A stretch of DNA of 64,000 nucleotides from Uranotaenia lowii. Taxonomy: Eukaryota > Arthropoda > Insecta > Diptera > Culicidae. The stretch's first letter is position 1. The number at the start of each line of letters is the position of its first letter. The notes beneath the pieces were generated by a model. It did no database searches. It was not told where the DNA came from and was given only the letters and a program-made list of their open reading frames with translations. The stretch is from the NCBI RefSeq assembly GCF_029784155.1, contig NC_073693.1, positions 183,417,802 to 183,481,801 of the forward strand, written 5' to 3'. The position numbers and the translations under genes are program-made. Shown here piece by piece: positions 23,237 to 33,590 of this stretch.

Positions 23237-24670
23237 TTAGCTGTCTCCTGACAGACCACCTATTCTATTGAGTTCACCCATAATGCATGCTGTTATTTCT
23301 CCTCCTGTTTTACCATGAGCTTTTGTTATAGTTTCAAGTTTCATATTTACTGCTGTTAATAGTTTTTTCCACTCTTCTTGTGATTGTTTTTTAACCGACT
23401 CTTCTATTTCCTTTCTCAACCTTTCTAATTCTCCAGTTTTGTGCTTGTTGAACAGTCCCATACCACTTGGCTCTTCTTCCATTTTCCTCTTTTTGGCAAA
23501 ATCTTTGTGGTTCATTCCTAAAAGACTTGCTACACCTGGTACTATTTCTGCTTCTTCATTTGTTTTGTTTTCTTTTCTTGCTCTATTCCTTTTTTCGTTG
23601 TGACTCCATGCATTGTTTTTTTGTTGTAAATGTTGAGGGAAACCTGTACCACTCGCTGCTACTCTAGAGTATGATTCTGCTGGTGTTGGAAATTCTTCAG
23701 AAACCCTCAGGATATCAAAAATATTTTCTGTAGGAACTTCAAAATATTGTTTGGCCTCCTGGTAAGTCATACATTTTTTTGCCATTATTGTCTGTATACT
23801 CGTTTCTTTTTTCCACCTAGGACACACCTTGTCAGTCGTTTTATGATTATTATTATCACAATACAAACATTTTAAAATATTACATGAATTGTCGGCTGAA
23901 TGCTCTGTCGCACAGTTGGGACATTTTTGTTTAGACTCTTTACAGTTTTTGGACAAATGATTGTAACGTAGACATTTAAAACATATGACTGGTTTTCTAA
24001 CGTATGGCTGGACTCTATGAATTACGGAATAAATACTTATGTCAGTTGGTAAAATATTGCTACGAAAAACTACACCCATTTTGTATGTAGGTTCTTTTTT
24101 TTTGTCTTTGAAGCGATTCATTCTGAACACCGAATCAACTTCTGCCTTTGCCTTGATAAAATTTTTGACCTCATCATCTTTTAACTCTAGCGGTATTCCA
24201 GAAATAACTCCTGTTACCGTTACAAATTGTTTAGGTACGTACGCCTTATAGCCTTTCAGGTGCAAATTTTTGCAGTTCGCTAGCCTATTCGCATCTTTAA
24301 TGTTCCCAACATATACCGTCACCTTGTTTTTACCTGTTTTCCTGATGTCATCAATTGATTTATCAAACCCGTTTTGATGTAGTAGGATTCCGATTTGTAG
24401 TCTATTTACTACTTTCCGTCTCTCCGTGTCTGTATTTTCCACAACTACTCGGTAAGGTCGACAATCACCCGGTTGATAGTTATAGTTGATGTAGGTCCGT
24501 TCGGTTCTTGTTCCTTCGTTATTGTTTCCTCCTTTGCTAAGTTGTGTTGCCGCAGTCTCGTCATCCATTCTTTCTATCGACTCGGAACTCCTCAGCGGTT
24601 GTGTTGTTGATGCTACTCCATCAGGAGCAGCATCCTGCTCGCTCATTTTAGGACGAACACCAAATTCCAC
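23237..24670 (-). CDS. Non-LTR ORF1: gag-like nucleic-acid-binding protein
   Basis: 477 aa. Residues 1-70 are polar and probably disordered. Residues 70-225 form a region typical of I-element gag proteins (YRVVVEN..., YVPKQFVTVTGVISGIP). Three zinc knuckles follow: C230/C233/H238/C243, C250/C253/H257/C263 and C268/C271/H276/C283. The tail from about 395 is charged and probably helical. It is expected to package the element RNA and escort it to the nucleus. It lies upstream of ORF2 with a 9-base gap. Translation start: the first ATG; a second in-frame ATG at codon 9 is also possible. Confidence 0.93.
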   Translation of the reverse strand: MEFGVRPKMSEQDAAPDGVASTTQPLRSSESIERMDDETAATQLSKGGNNNEGTRTERTYINYNYQPGDCRPYRVVVENTDTERRKVVNRLQIGILLHQNGFDKSIDDIRKTGKNKVTVYVGNIKDANRLANCKNLHLKGYKAYVPKQFVTVTGVISGIPLELKDDEVKNFIKAKAEVDSVFRMNRFKDKKKEPTYKMGVVFRSNILPTDISIYSVIHRVQPYVRKPVICFKCLRYNHLSKNCKESKQKCPNCATEHSADNSCNILKCLYCDNNNHKTTDKVCPRWKKETSIQTIMAKKCMTYQEAKQYFEVPTENIFDILRVSEEFPTPAESYSRVAASGTGFPQHLQQKNNAWSHNEKRNRARKENKTNEEAEIVPGVASLLGMNHKDFAKKRKMEEEPSGMGLFNKHKTGELERLRKEIEESVKKQSQEEWKKLLTAVNMKLETITKAHGKTGGEITACIMGELNRIGGLSGDS

Positions 24671-24845
24671 GGCACTTGTGAGACGATCACCGTAAATATC
24701 ACAGTTTGTATATCACAGATCTTTATTATCACAGGTTTTCTATTTATTTATACAGCCGACAAGTTAAAATATTTAAAAAAACAATTTCCGCATTAAAAAA
24801 AAACAAAACATCCACCACGATGACTTGCACTCCTTTCCGTTCTTC
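24671..24845 (-). promoter_or_regulatory. 5' UTR and presumed internal promoter of the I-type element
   Basis: 175 bp between the target duplication and the ORF1 start. Elements of this group start transcription at their own first base from downstream promoter motifs. I see no diagnostic motif beyond a TCATCGTGG-like stretch about 25-35 bases in, so the promoter role is inferred from the family. Confidence 0.5.
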
Positions 24846-24858
24846 GGTTCTCATGGTA
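24846..24858. repeat. Target-site duplication of the I-type element (5' side)
   Basis: GGTTCTCATGGTA, identical to 19477-19489. Confidence 0.9.
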
Positions 24859-24899
24859 GCATCTAGAGAGGCAACTATTTTTTAACAAACATCAATCTA

Positions 24900-25153
24900 C
24901 ACAGTAAACGAAAATTACCGAGTTCGGTAATTTTTTTTACCGAAATCCTAACATGTGTAAATCGTTAAACTGTTCGGTAATTTTTTCGGTAAAAAACAAA
25001 CGAACATCGGTAAATCGACTCTTCATTTACCGATGTTTGTTTATTTTTTATCGAAAAAATTACCGAACAGTTTAACGATTTACACATGTTAGGATTTCGG
25101 TAAAAAAAAAAAAAAAAAAAAAATACCGAACTCGGTAATTTTCGTTTACTGTG
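24900..25153. mobile_element. 254-bp palindromic MITE, TTCGGTAA family
   Basis: Almost the whole element is one inverted repeat: CACAGTAAACGAAAATTACC at the left, its complement at the right, with TA on both sides. Only an A-run at about 25101-25122 breaks the symmetry. It has the same ends as the 4.5-kb element at 11064-15599 and is probably an internally deleted relative. Confidence 0.88.
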
Positions 25154-25183
25154 TATAATACATTCCACTTATAATACCTTCTA

Positions 25184-25755
25184 TGAGTATGACATATGGC
25201 ATAATGCCCTTTGGCATAAAGCCATTTGGCGTAAAAGCCATTTGATATAAAGACCATTTGGTATAAAAGCCATTTGGCATAAAGGTCATTTGGCATGAAG
25301 CCATTTGGCATAAATTTATCTTTTCATGTGGTCACGTTGAGATTCAATTTTCGGACAAAGTCAAAAGTGTGGTGACTATTAAACTTGTAAGATTTCTTTT
25401 TAAATGTTACGGCGTTGCCGCAAACATCGAGGATGCAGGAGATGAGGCGGCCCAAAACCGCCGAGGCTCCCCAATCCGAGGGTGCCGCCGACCTGCCGTC
25501 GAAAACGGCTTTTGTAAAACCGCCATAAGTAAGGCGTTTAGACCTAAGCTGGAACCGACGGCGTGTCGGCGGCACCCTCGGATTGGGGAGCCTCGCGGCT
25601 TTGGGCCGCCTCATCTCCTGCATCCTCGATGTTTGCGGCAACGCAACATCTAAAAAGAAATCTTGCAAGTTTAATTAAATAGTCACCACACTGTTGAAAG
25701 TTGAATTTATGCCAAATGGCTTTTATGCCAAATGGCTTAATGCAAATGTCATACT
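25184..25755. mobile_element. Double-palindrome element with TTTGGCATAAA arrays
   Basis: The outer ends are GAGTATGACATATGGCATAA and an inverted GCAAATGTCATACTC. The left side has about seven tandem copies of CCATTTGGCATAAAG-like words (25195-25318). The right side has three inverted copies (25706-25742). The centre is a strong GC-rich hairpin (separate entry). The 79-residue open frame across the left array is a by-product of the repeat. Confidence 0.75.
25366..25690. repeat. GC-rich long hairpin
   Basis: The left arm (from GTGGTGACTATTAAACTTG at about 25368 through GGGTGCCGCCGAC near 25493) pairs with the right arm (GTCGGCGGCACCCTCGGATT from about 25565 to TAGTCACCAC near 25690). The arms are about 125 bp and nearly perfect, with a loop of about 70 bp. 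The high GC of the inner arms contrasts with the surrounding AT-rich DNA. Confidence 0.85.
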
Positions 25756-26349
25756 CCCCTACTTATAATACCTTCCACTTATAATAATTACCACTGATAA
25801 TAATTACCTTCCTACCTTCAAATTTCATCTACCTCATATGTAACCTTTTGCACAAATCCGATCGCGGCTGCAGAAAGAGCATAGCGCGAACACCTCCGAC
25901 CCGTTTCACACGCAAATACACTTATTTCACATAATTTTCGACCCACTTAAACCCGTTAAATCCTAAGCATAAAAAACACAACTACAACTTGTAATCAACA
26001 TCTCAGATGCAATTTTCGGACAAAATGTTTGCTCTTTTTTCACCGATTTCAGACTATCGTTTATCAATAAAATTACAATTACCTACCACAATTACCGATC
26101 AAAATTGCTACCATCCTTTTTATACGTATGTATATTTACAACGGTTTGATAAAATCTAACAAAGGTAACGTTTTTGTATTATCAAAATATTCATTAAATA
26201 GGCTGCCTCAATTTAGACGTCCTTTGGATAAGACCTAAATGCTCTCATAAAAGAATATGCAGTAATGTACTTAATGAGATAACGTGCAAAAAGAATGTTT
26301 CGGATTACGGATTTGGGAAACGTTTGTCGTGCTCGTGCAGAGTTAACAC
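25756..26349. other. Intergenic sequence, no gene recognised
   Basis: AT-rich. Nothing coding or repetitive was recognised apart from repeated TATAATAATTACC-like phrases at about 25760-25815. Confidence 0.5.
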
Positions 26350-26355
26350 ATTTAT
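26350..26355 (-). terminator. Candidate polyadenylation signal of LRRC57
   Basis: TTTATT on the + strand, that is AATAAA on the minus strand, about 100 bases after the LRRC57 stop. Confidence 0.55.
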
Positions 26356-26452
26356 TGAAGAAAATTATTTTTACTATACATCCTTTGGTCAATTCTTTAA
26401 ACTATTTTAGATTGACCAGTTTATCTTAAGTCTAACTGCAAACGATTCCTTG

Positions 26453-27169
26453 TTAACAAATTTTTTTACGCGCAGCTGTATATCGTTCCATATATGCATC
26501 GTATCCATCAAGATCTGATAGAGCTTTACTGTTGAATAAATTACCTTCTAGCAATAAGTTACATATTTGGGATTCTTTCAATATTTTTGAAAGACACGGT
26601 GAAGCTTGCAAGCAATTTTCCTCCAATCTTAGAGTTTTTAGCTTAGGGCATAGGGATATATTTTCGGAAATTTCCGATATCTGGTTTTGATTAGCATTCA
26701 GTTCTGTTGCTTGCAATTGGCTTATATTATCTGGGATACAAGTAATTTTGTTTCTGGAAATATCTAATAAATCCAAATGTTTTAAACCGCATACCATAGA
26801 CGGAAAAACCGAAATCTGATTATTGCTTAGATTGATCTGTTTCAAATTTTTACAGTTTGCTATTTCGCCAGGAATTGATATAATTAAATTGTTCATGGCG
26901 TTAATTGTTTCTAATTTGATTAATGTTCCAATAGCTTCGGGTAGGGCTATTAAACGATTTCCACTTACATTCAAATGCTTAAGAAGATTGAATTTCCTGA
27001 TTTCATCGGGTAATTCCGAGAATCGATTTTCTGATAAATCCAATGTTTTCAAAACATTCGGGAAGGTCTTAAGCGCTGAAGGAAATTCATCGAGACGCAT
27101 TTGCGATATCTTGAGGACTCCAGTTTTCTGTGCTGTTTCAAAATGTTGCTTCACTTGCTTGTTTCCCAT
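26453..27169 (-). CDS. LRRC57: LRRC57-like leucine-rich repeat protein
   Basis: 238 aa, close to the length of animal LRRC57 proteins (about 239 aa), and a single coding exon. The N-terminus MGNKQVKQHFETAQKTGVL is a hallmark of the family; Gly2 in MGNK suggests N-myristoylation and membrane attachment. About seven leucine-rich repeats follow, for example LKTLDLSENRFSELPDEI, LKHLNVSGNRLIALPEAI and LKQINLSNNQISVFPSMV, then a charged helical tail with YMERYTAARKK. The cellular role is poorly defined in any animal; a protein-interaction scaffold is likely. The start is the ATG at 27169, in good context (ATCATGG). The gene faces GAPVD1 tail-to-tail with about 17 kb of transposon-derived DNA between. 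Confidence 0.93.
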   Translation of the reverse strand: MGNKQVKQHFETAQKTGVLKISQMRLDEFPSALKTFPNVLKTLDLSENRFSELPDEIRKFNLLKHLNVSGNRLIALPEAIGTLIKLETINAMNNLIISIPGEIANCKNLKQINLSNNQISVFPSMVCGLKHLDLLDISRNKITCIPDNISQLQATELNANQNQISEISENISLCPKLKTLRLEENCLQASPCLSKILKESQICNLLLEGNLFNSKALSDLDGYDAYMERYTAARKKIC

Positions 27170-27300
27170 GATAGATTAGCTGGAATAAAACAATATTTAG
27201 TCACGAAACTAAATTTAGAAAAAAAAGAAATTTACCCTAAATAGTGAATTGTGATTGTAATTTGTTTTGGATTTTGACTGATGATATGCACAACAATTAT
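27170..27300 (-). promoter_or_regulatory. LRRC57 5' UTR with short intron and possible start site
   Basis: On the minus strand the ATG is preceded by an acceptor (TTGTTTTATTCCAG, ending at 27180). A donor (TTTAGG then GTAAAT) lies at 27235, giving a 56-bp intron. Further upstream, ATCATCAGTCAAAA near 27285-27272 contains a TCAGT that fits an arthropod initiator. This is motif evidence only. Confidence 0.5.
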
Positions 27301-27387
27301 TGCAAAAACACTGTGCACTGAACCAAACGAGCACCAATAAGTCATGCAAACCACAACCAGGGAGCAGTGCAATCGCATAATGTATTA

Positions 27388-28561
27388 CACGGAAAATAAC
27401 AAAAAGGCAAATTTTACCGCGATAAAAAGGTGAATGCTGGAGAAATTTTTGGAATTTTATGTTTCTTTAATCTGGTCGAGGTGAAACCCGCATGAATGCC
27501 ATCATACAATAAGACAAGACAAAAGATTCGTTTTCGATTATTAATGCACGGAATATAATAAAAAGGTAAAATTTACCGAGATAAAAAGGTGAATGCTTGT
27601 GAAATCCAAAAAGGTTACTTTTACCTCAACAAGGTGAAAATCACCTCACAACGAGGTAAAGTTTACCTGAATCGAGCAGACGAAAAACGTAGAATTCACT
27701 TAGAAAAAAGGTAAATCCAAAAAAGGTACTTTCTACCTCTTCGAGGTAAAGCTTACCTCATAGCGAGGTGAAGTTGACCTGGATTACGCTGAACAAAACG
27801 GTACAATTCACCTCGAAATAAAGGTAACTATTTTCCGAACCCGTTTATTGAGGTTAAGTTGTTTTTTCATTCAGGAATAAGTTTTGTTTGGTGCGCAATA
27901 TGTGAAAATAGGAACAAAATGGTAAATTCAGCATTAGATTTCATATTGTTGTGCTGGTTCTCATCATAAAACTTTATTACAGATTGGCCTACTGAGCACG
28001 AAGTGTTTTCTTCATCATTCCGGAACAGCCAAAGTTATCCCCCAGCAGCCGGATGAGTCGAACGGAGAAGGGACGAAATATGCTAATTGTAAGAGGATTC
28101 AGCGGCCATGGTGGACACGGAAAGGCAGCGTTGATGGCAATAGTGTTTTCCTCCGAAAAAACGGAACATTCCAGGAAAAAAACGGAGAAGAACATTATTA
28201 TAACATAGATTCCCAAAACATTAATGACAGGTAATGATAAATTAAAAATAAAATCTTGAGTGAATGTGTGTCTTTGTTTCATTTAATTTAGCGAATAACC
28301 AGAACAGCGAAAAAAATCCCTTTGAACAGTGAATGGGTAACCAGTAGAATTTCCCTTTTTGATCAGTGAATCCCAAAAAGGTAAAATTTACCTTTTTTTC
28401 TAGGTGAATAGAAAAACGGTACAATTCACCTTTTTGCTAGGTGTACAATTAACTTTTTTGCTAGGTGAATGAAGAAAAAAAGGTAAAATTTACCTCGAAA
28501 GAAGGGTGGAAAAAAAGTACCTCGCTAATCGGTAAATTTTACCTTTTTATTATTTTCAATG
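27388..28561. mobile_element. Palindromic element of the AGGTAAATTTACC-word family
   Basis: The left end TACACGGAAAATAACAAAAA (27386) mirrors the right end CCTTTTTATTATTTTCAATGTA (to 28563); both are next to TA. The interior ends are arrays of GAGGTAAAGTTTACCT-, AGGTGAATT- and AAGGTAAAATTTACC-like words at 27400-27830 and 28375-28540. A second start-like copy (GCACGGAATATAATAAAAAG) lies at about 27545, so copies are nested. The centre carries an exon-like open segment. Confidence 0.75.
27983..28230 (+). other. Exon-like open segment inside the AGGTAAA element
   Basis: 248 bases between an acceptor (ACTTTATTACAG) and a donor (GTAATG), open in one frame throughout. The predicted peptide is polar and unrecognised. 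A diverged, inverted relative lies at 29588-29455 (shared CATTCCGGAA, AAGAGGATTCAGCGGCCA), where the frame is broken. It may be part of a spliced transcript carried by the element. Confidence 0.35.
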
Positions 28562-28586
28562 TAGTTCAAACAGATAATTTTAAAGC

Positions 28587-30020
28587 TGCACGGAAAATAA
28601 AAAAAAGGTAAAATTTACCTTTTTGCGAGGTGATTTTTTTCCACCCAGCTTTCTTGGTAAATTTTACCTTTTTTTCATTCACCTAGCAAAAGGTAAGTTT
28701 TACCTTTTTTCAATTCACCTAGCAAAAAGGTGCTCTAAATCTGAATGAAAAATGCTATATTTTCTAAGCATTAAATTTGCATCACTTGAGCTTGCTTTAA
28801 TGCGTTTTAGCACTATGTAAGCACTACAGTGGTATTATTCCAAAGCACATTAGCATTGATTGATGCTCAAATAATGCAAATTTAGGGCACCGGTTGCCAA
28901 TAATTTGATTCAAATAGGGCTTTTTTCAAAGATTCAACGCGGACATGATAGGTCCACAAGCAGAGTTACTTAAAAATGTCCGATCCATGAGTTCGATTCC
29001 AGGTCATCTTCACCCGAAAAACGAAAAAGAAAATCATGTAGAAAATTCAACCCGAGAGATCCCCATAACATGAATAAGCGAATATACAACATAAGCCAAA
29101 TTAATTATCATGGCAGAAAAATGGAGTCAAATAAAAATCGATTTTTTTTACCCGCATGGTTGTAACTCATTTGAACGCCATTTGCATTTTCCCAGCATTT
29201 TGCCCGGCAACGCTATAGCATCAACTTAGCATAGCACAGTGCTTTTATAGGGTTTTACCAGTTTCTGCACTAAAGCAGAAGTTAATTTCGCCAAACCTGG
29301 CTCACAGGGCTAATATGATGCACTGAATCAAGCTCTAGAGCTGATGTTAGAGCAGAATTGGTGCTAGTTTTTAGTGCTTATGGTTATTTGGGTAGGGACT
29401 TTAACCTTTATAATTAATTTTTTCAATGCAGAAAATTATTGTTACTTTCTCACGGTCACCTACTTCGAGTTCTTCCGAGGAACCTTGGCCGCTGAATCCT
29501 CTTGCATTGCGTTGACATTCATATTCTTCTTCTTCGATTGATCCGGTTAGGTCCCGCTTTTCCGGAATGATCTGTGGGATGTTCCAGAATGTCGGTCAAT
29601 CTGTAACAAAAGCAAAGTGTTATGACGAGAACCAGCACTATTAAAGAAATCTAAGAAAACATTTACTGTTCTGTTCCGATTTTCACATATTGGGCACAAA
29701 GCAAAACTTGTTCCTGAATGACAAAACAGCTTAACCTTAATAAACGGGTTCGGCAAATTGTTACCTTTTTTCAAGATGAACTGTACCGTTTTGTTTAGAT
29801 CAATCCAGGTCAACTTCACCTCGCTACGAGGTAAGTTTTACCTTTTTTGATTCACCTTTTTTCTAAGTGGACTGTACCTTTTTATTCAGTTCAATTCAGG
29901 TGAACTTCACCTCACTACGAGGTAAGATTTACCTTTTTTGAATTCACCTTTTTTCTCGGTGAATTGTATCTTTTTTTCCAGCTCGATTCAGGTAAACTTT
30001 ACTTCGCTGTGAGGTGCGTT
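28587..30020. mobile_element. Further AGGTAAA-word element copies
   Basis: A second start, GCACGGAAAATAAAAAAAAG at 28589, begins new word arrays (28600-28740). Inverted arrays appear at 29740-30015 with ACTTCACCTCGCTACGAGGT and AGGTAAGATTTACC words. The part in between (28740-29450) has no such words and looks like an insertion. Exact borders are uncertain. Confidence 0.6.
28925..29015 (+). mobile_element. Possible tRNA-derived SINE fragment
   Basis: GAGTTCGATTCCAGG near 28987-29001 is a good RNA polymerase III B box. An A-box-like stretch (about GTCCACAAGCAGAG) lies roughly 40 bases upstream. No tail or target duplication was resolved, so confidence is low. Confidence 0.35.
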
Positions 30021-30124
30021 TTTATTTTGAATAATTTTAAGTAGATCAGTTTCTTTTTTTTTTAAATTTCATCTACTGTTGTATTCTTAAACGATTTCCT
30101 TCAACAACTTTAAATAGTTTCTCT

Positions 30125-30932
30125 CAGTGTTCTGAATATCAATCAAAACAAACCCTCAGGATGCGTTTCCTGTTGGAAACATTCTGATTGTATAATGGGA
30201 TAGCGCCTCTCGCAACTGCTTCGCCTGGCTGGTATGCAATCTCGATCAGCGCTCCTATCAGCTATGCAAACCGAGTCGCATCATTCAGAATAATCGGTTT
30301 AGCAAACATCGCATATCGGTGATGATTGAGATACAAACTGATCCATTCTGAATGTAGCTCACTCAGTATCTGCCTGAATTATATGAAATTCAAAATTATT
30401 TTTTGCAGGACGAGAAAAATCAAGCAATTGTGAGGAACACCATAAATTCTCAGTAATTTTAACGTGACGGACGACAGTTTAATAAAAGAACTTGTAAAAA
30501 TTGAAAAACACGGCGAAAGTGAACATCTTTCCCTCACAAACACAACTACAATTTGATTTTAATCATACTGATGTTAAAAAACGTTATAACAACAAATAAA
30601 TTTATTAATTTGCTGTATATCAAATCAAACAAAATACGCTAATGATCGGCTTCATGTATCGCTCACTCACTGCCTGATTCATTCACTCCTGATCGAAGAC
30701 CAACAAGATTCGCCATATGCATTGCGCATTGGTGAGATTCCAATTTGATGATGGTGCTGCACTGTTTTGACAGCAAGCATCGTGCGAGGTGATCTGTATT
30801 TTAGCGATGAACTGAACGATCGATGATCGGGTAGGTCGAGTAGCAATCAATAACGAAACCCGACCGCTGTACGTTCAGGTGCGAAGGGCAATCAGAAACA
30901 ATCATTGAAAATGAGTGATATTCAGAACACTG
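30125..30932. mobile_element. hAT-like MITE with 8-bp target duplication
   Basis: The TIRs are CAGTGTTCTGAATATCA at the left and an inverted TGATATTCAGAACACTG at the right. An exact 8-bp direct repeat, GTTTCTCT, flanks it at 30117-30124 and 30933-30940. The CAG start and 8-bp duplication are typical of the hAT superfamily. No transposase frame in 808 bp. Confidence 0.88.
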
Positions 30933-30940
30933 GTTTCTCT

Positions 30941-31325
30941 ACAGAAATTTGCATAACAACACAATAACCATGTAGACACTTATCATATACAGGATTCAAA
31001 AAGTTAGAAACATCGTGAAATTAAAAAAAAAACGGGAGAATAGAATTTCCTACAAAATTTGAAAATAACAATTTTAATTAGACTCGAATAAGCATTGACA
31101 CTACCCAGCAAGCCTCTATAATAAAACAAACAACACAAACAAACTTCGATACATGTTTGAGTAGTTTATTCTGATTCTTCCGAGTTTTTATTGATATAAT
31201 ATCTGTTAAAATCTAAATTTAAATCATAAGATTTGAACCTTATTTTCAGTTCGCATTCCGATTTCAATAACATAAACTTCAGTCATAAAATTTGTTTTTA
31301 ATTTTATTTTTATTTTGTTTTATTA
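30941..31325. other. AT-rich intergenic sequence
   Basis: No gene, repeat or regulatory feature was recognised. Confidence 0.5.
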
Positions 31326-32029
31326 GGTCGAATTCACAGTGAGCGCGAAGCGAAGTGCGAAGCGAATTTTCAATTCGCGCGAAAAACCGCTTCTCATTGA
31401 AACACGTTGAAAAAACATCGACCGGCCACAGTGCAAGCGAATTTTCGTGCGAAGACCTGGCTGGATCGCGCGGATTCATCCTGTTCATCCGGACATACAC
31501 TGAAAATATTCTCTCGGATATTTTTTATCGTAAAATGATTTATAAAAAAAATCTTTTTCAAAAGTTTATTTATTTAATTATCATTGCCGTTTTTGTGTTG
31601 GTGATGAAAAATGCACGGATTTTTAGCGCGGATTTTCGAAAAAAACGCGGTTTCAGTCTTTTTAAATTGAAACAAATTCTAACTGGCAATAAACGACCGG
31701 TGACATGAAAGCCCCACAATATGTGTATAGGGTGAAGGGGCTGAACGGATAGAAGTTGAAATTTGTTATCTGACGCCATCTTGAAATCCAATATGGCCTC
31801 AACTTTACTCAACTTTAAAATGCTGGAAGTGACTGAAAAGCACATGAAACTCCCACAATGTGGGTATTGGATGAAAGTATTCAATAAGTAAAAGTCGAAT
31901 TTGGCTGTCCGACGCCGTTTTGAAATAAAAGATGGCGGTTTCCGCTTAATTCAAAATGCAATAAAAAACTGAAAATCGTATGGTACATCCACAATATAAG
32001 AAATGAGTAGAAGGGATAAAAAAAAGATG

Positions 32030-33590
32030 AAAAATTACTGACAAAAATTTAACGAAAATTTTGAGAAAACTGCAAAAAAGCACTGAAATGAATAAACAAA
32101 AATATGACAATTGTTAATAAACTAAAGTAATATTGACAAAAATAAAACAAAACTGTGGGAAAATATGAATAACTATCACTAAAATTTAAAAATATGACAA
32201 AAAATAGTGACAATTTACAAAACTTTGAATAAAACACGCCAAATGTGGTAAAATAATTATGCCAAAAATATGACAAATATTACAAAATTAGACAAAAATA
32301 TGAGAAAAAATTCACAAAATTGGCAAAACTATGACAATTTAAAAAAAAAATTATGACAAAATTATAATCAAAATTTGACAATAAAATGACCAGACAAAAC
32401 TAATATAAGGACCAATAATTGACAACCAATTTACAAAAATGACAAAATAATAACAACAAATTTACAATAAAATCACAAAAATCTGACAAAAAATAAGGCA
32501 AATGGGCTAAAATATGACAAAGTTCTGAAAAAAATATGACACAAATTTGTCAAAAATACTGACAATAATCTGACAAAATTATGAAAAATGAGTTAAAAAT
32601 ATAACAAAATACTTTCAAATATATGTAAGAAAAATGACAAAATTATGACAGATACGACATAAAAATCACAAAATTTAAAAAAAAAGACAAATCCGAACAT
32701 ATAATGATGAATATGTTAAAAATATATCGCAAATACGACGAAAAAATGACACAATCTATACAAATCTATGGGCTTGTGATATGTGTAACTCAGTTGGCAA
32801 GTTAGTTCCCTCCTAAGCCAATGTCCGTGAGTTCAAATACAAGAGTAATCATCGAATGCAGTTGTACTGGATAAGACTTTCAGTATGAAGAGAAGATGGT
32901 AAAACGACTATAATCGAACAAAAAAAGACAAAACTATAAAAAAAAAACTTACAATCAAATGAACAAAAAATCTGACAGAACTATGACAAAAATACGACAA
33001 ATGAAAACATAACAAAATTGAGACAAAAATTAAAATAAAATGACAAAAATCTTACAACCTTTGTCAACTGTTATGACAAATTATGACAATTTTGTTTTTT
33101 TTATCGTAGTTTGGTTACATTTTTATCATATTTTTTTCATAGCTTTGTTACATTTTTTTTTATTACTTATGTAAGATTTTTGTCATAGTATCGCCAGATT
33201 TATGTTATTTTATTGAAAAATTTTGTCATATTTGTAAATTTTGATTAGTTATTATATTTGTCATATTATTATTTCAATTTTCATATTTTGCATAATGTTG
33301 TCAAATATTTGTAAAAGTTTTTATTTCGAGTTTTGGAATTATTGTTAATTATTTGTTATTATTCAGTCAATTATATTAATTTTTGTCAGATGTTTTCAAA
33401 ATTTGGTCAAGGCTTTGCCATTTTAATGTCAAATTTATCATAGATTTGGTATATTTTTAACATATTGTTGTAATATTTTTGTCACCTTTGCCATATTTTT
33501 ATCAAAGTTTGTCAGCGTTTCGTAATTTTTGTTGTTATTCTATTGTATTTTTTTTTTCATTATTTTGTTATATGTTTGTCATAGTTTTGG
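32030..33590. repeat. Inverted arrays of ATGACAAAAAT words
   Basis: From about 32030 to 33080 the sequence is a degenerate run of TATGACAAAAATTATGACAA-like words. From about 33080 to 33590 the inverted form (ATTTTTGTCATATTT) takes over. The two halves can fold on each other. Flanking units with AGATGGCG...TTCCGC... phrases at 31740-31990 and 33600-33810 are also inverted relative to each other. Confidence 0.8.
32762..32910 (+). mobile_element. tRNA-derived SINE-like insertion
   Basis: Non-AT-rich sequence inside the ATGACAAAAAT array. It holds an A-box match TAACTCAGTTGGCAAG (about 32785-32800) and a B-box match GAGTTCAAATAC (about 32830-32841), spaced as in tRNA-derived SINEs. It has lost tRNA structure and is not a functional tRNA gene. 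Confidence 0.6.

Larger units (their letters stand above)
19490..24845 (-). mobile_element. Complete I-type non-LTR retrotransposon
   Basis: On the - strand: 5' UTR 24845-24671, ORF1 24670-23237, a 9-base spacer, ORF2 23227-19634, 3' UTR, and a short tetranucleotide tail (ATAC units, 19490-19506). It is flanked by an exact 13-bp duplication, GGTTCTCATGGTA. Length is 5,356 bp. Both ORFs are uninterrupted, so this is a full-length, recent insertion that may still be able to move. ORF1 with three zinc knuckles plus ORF2 with endonuclease, RT and RNase H points to the I/LOA group. Confidence 0.9.

Noticed and set aside
25072..25311. 79-codon minus-strand frame with repeated MPNGF/AKWLY-like phrases
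   Set aside because: It is the translation of the TTTGGCATAAA word array.
26823..27179. 118-codon plus-strand frame
   Set aside because: Antisense shadow of the LRRC57 coding exon.
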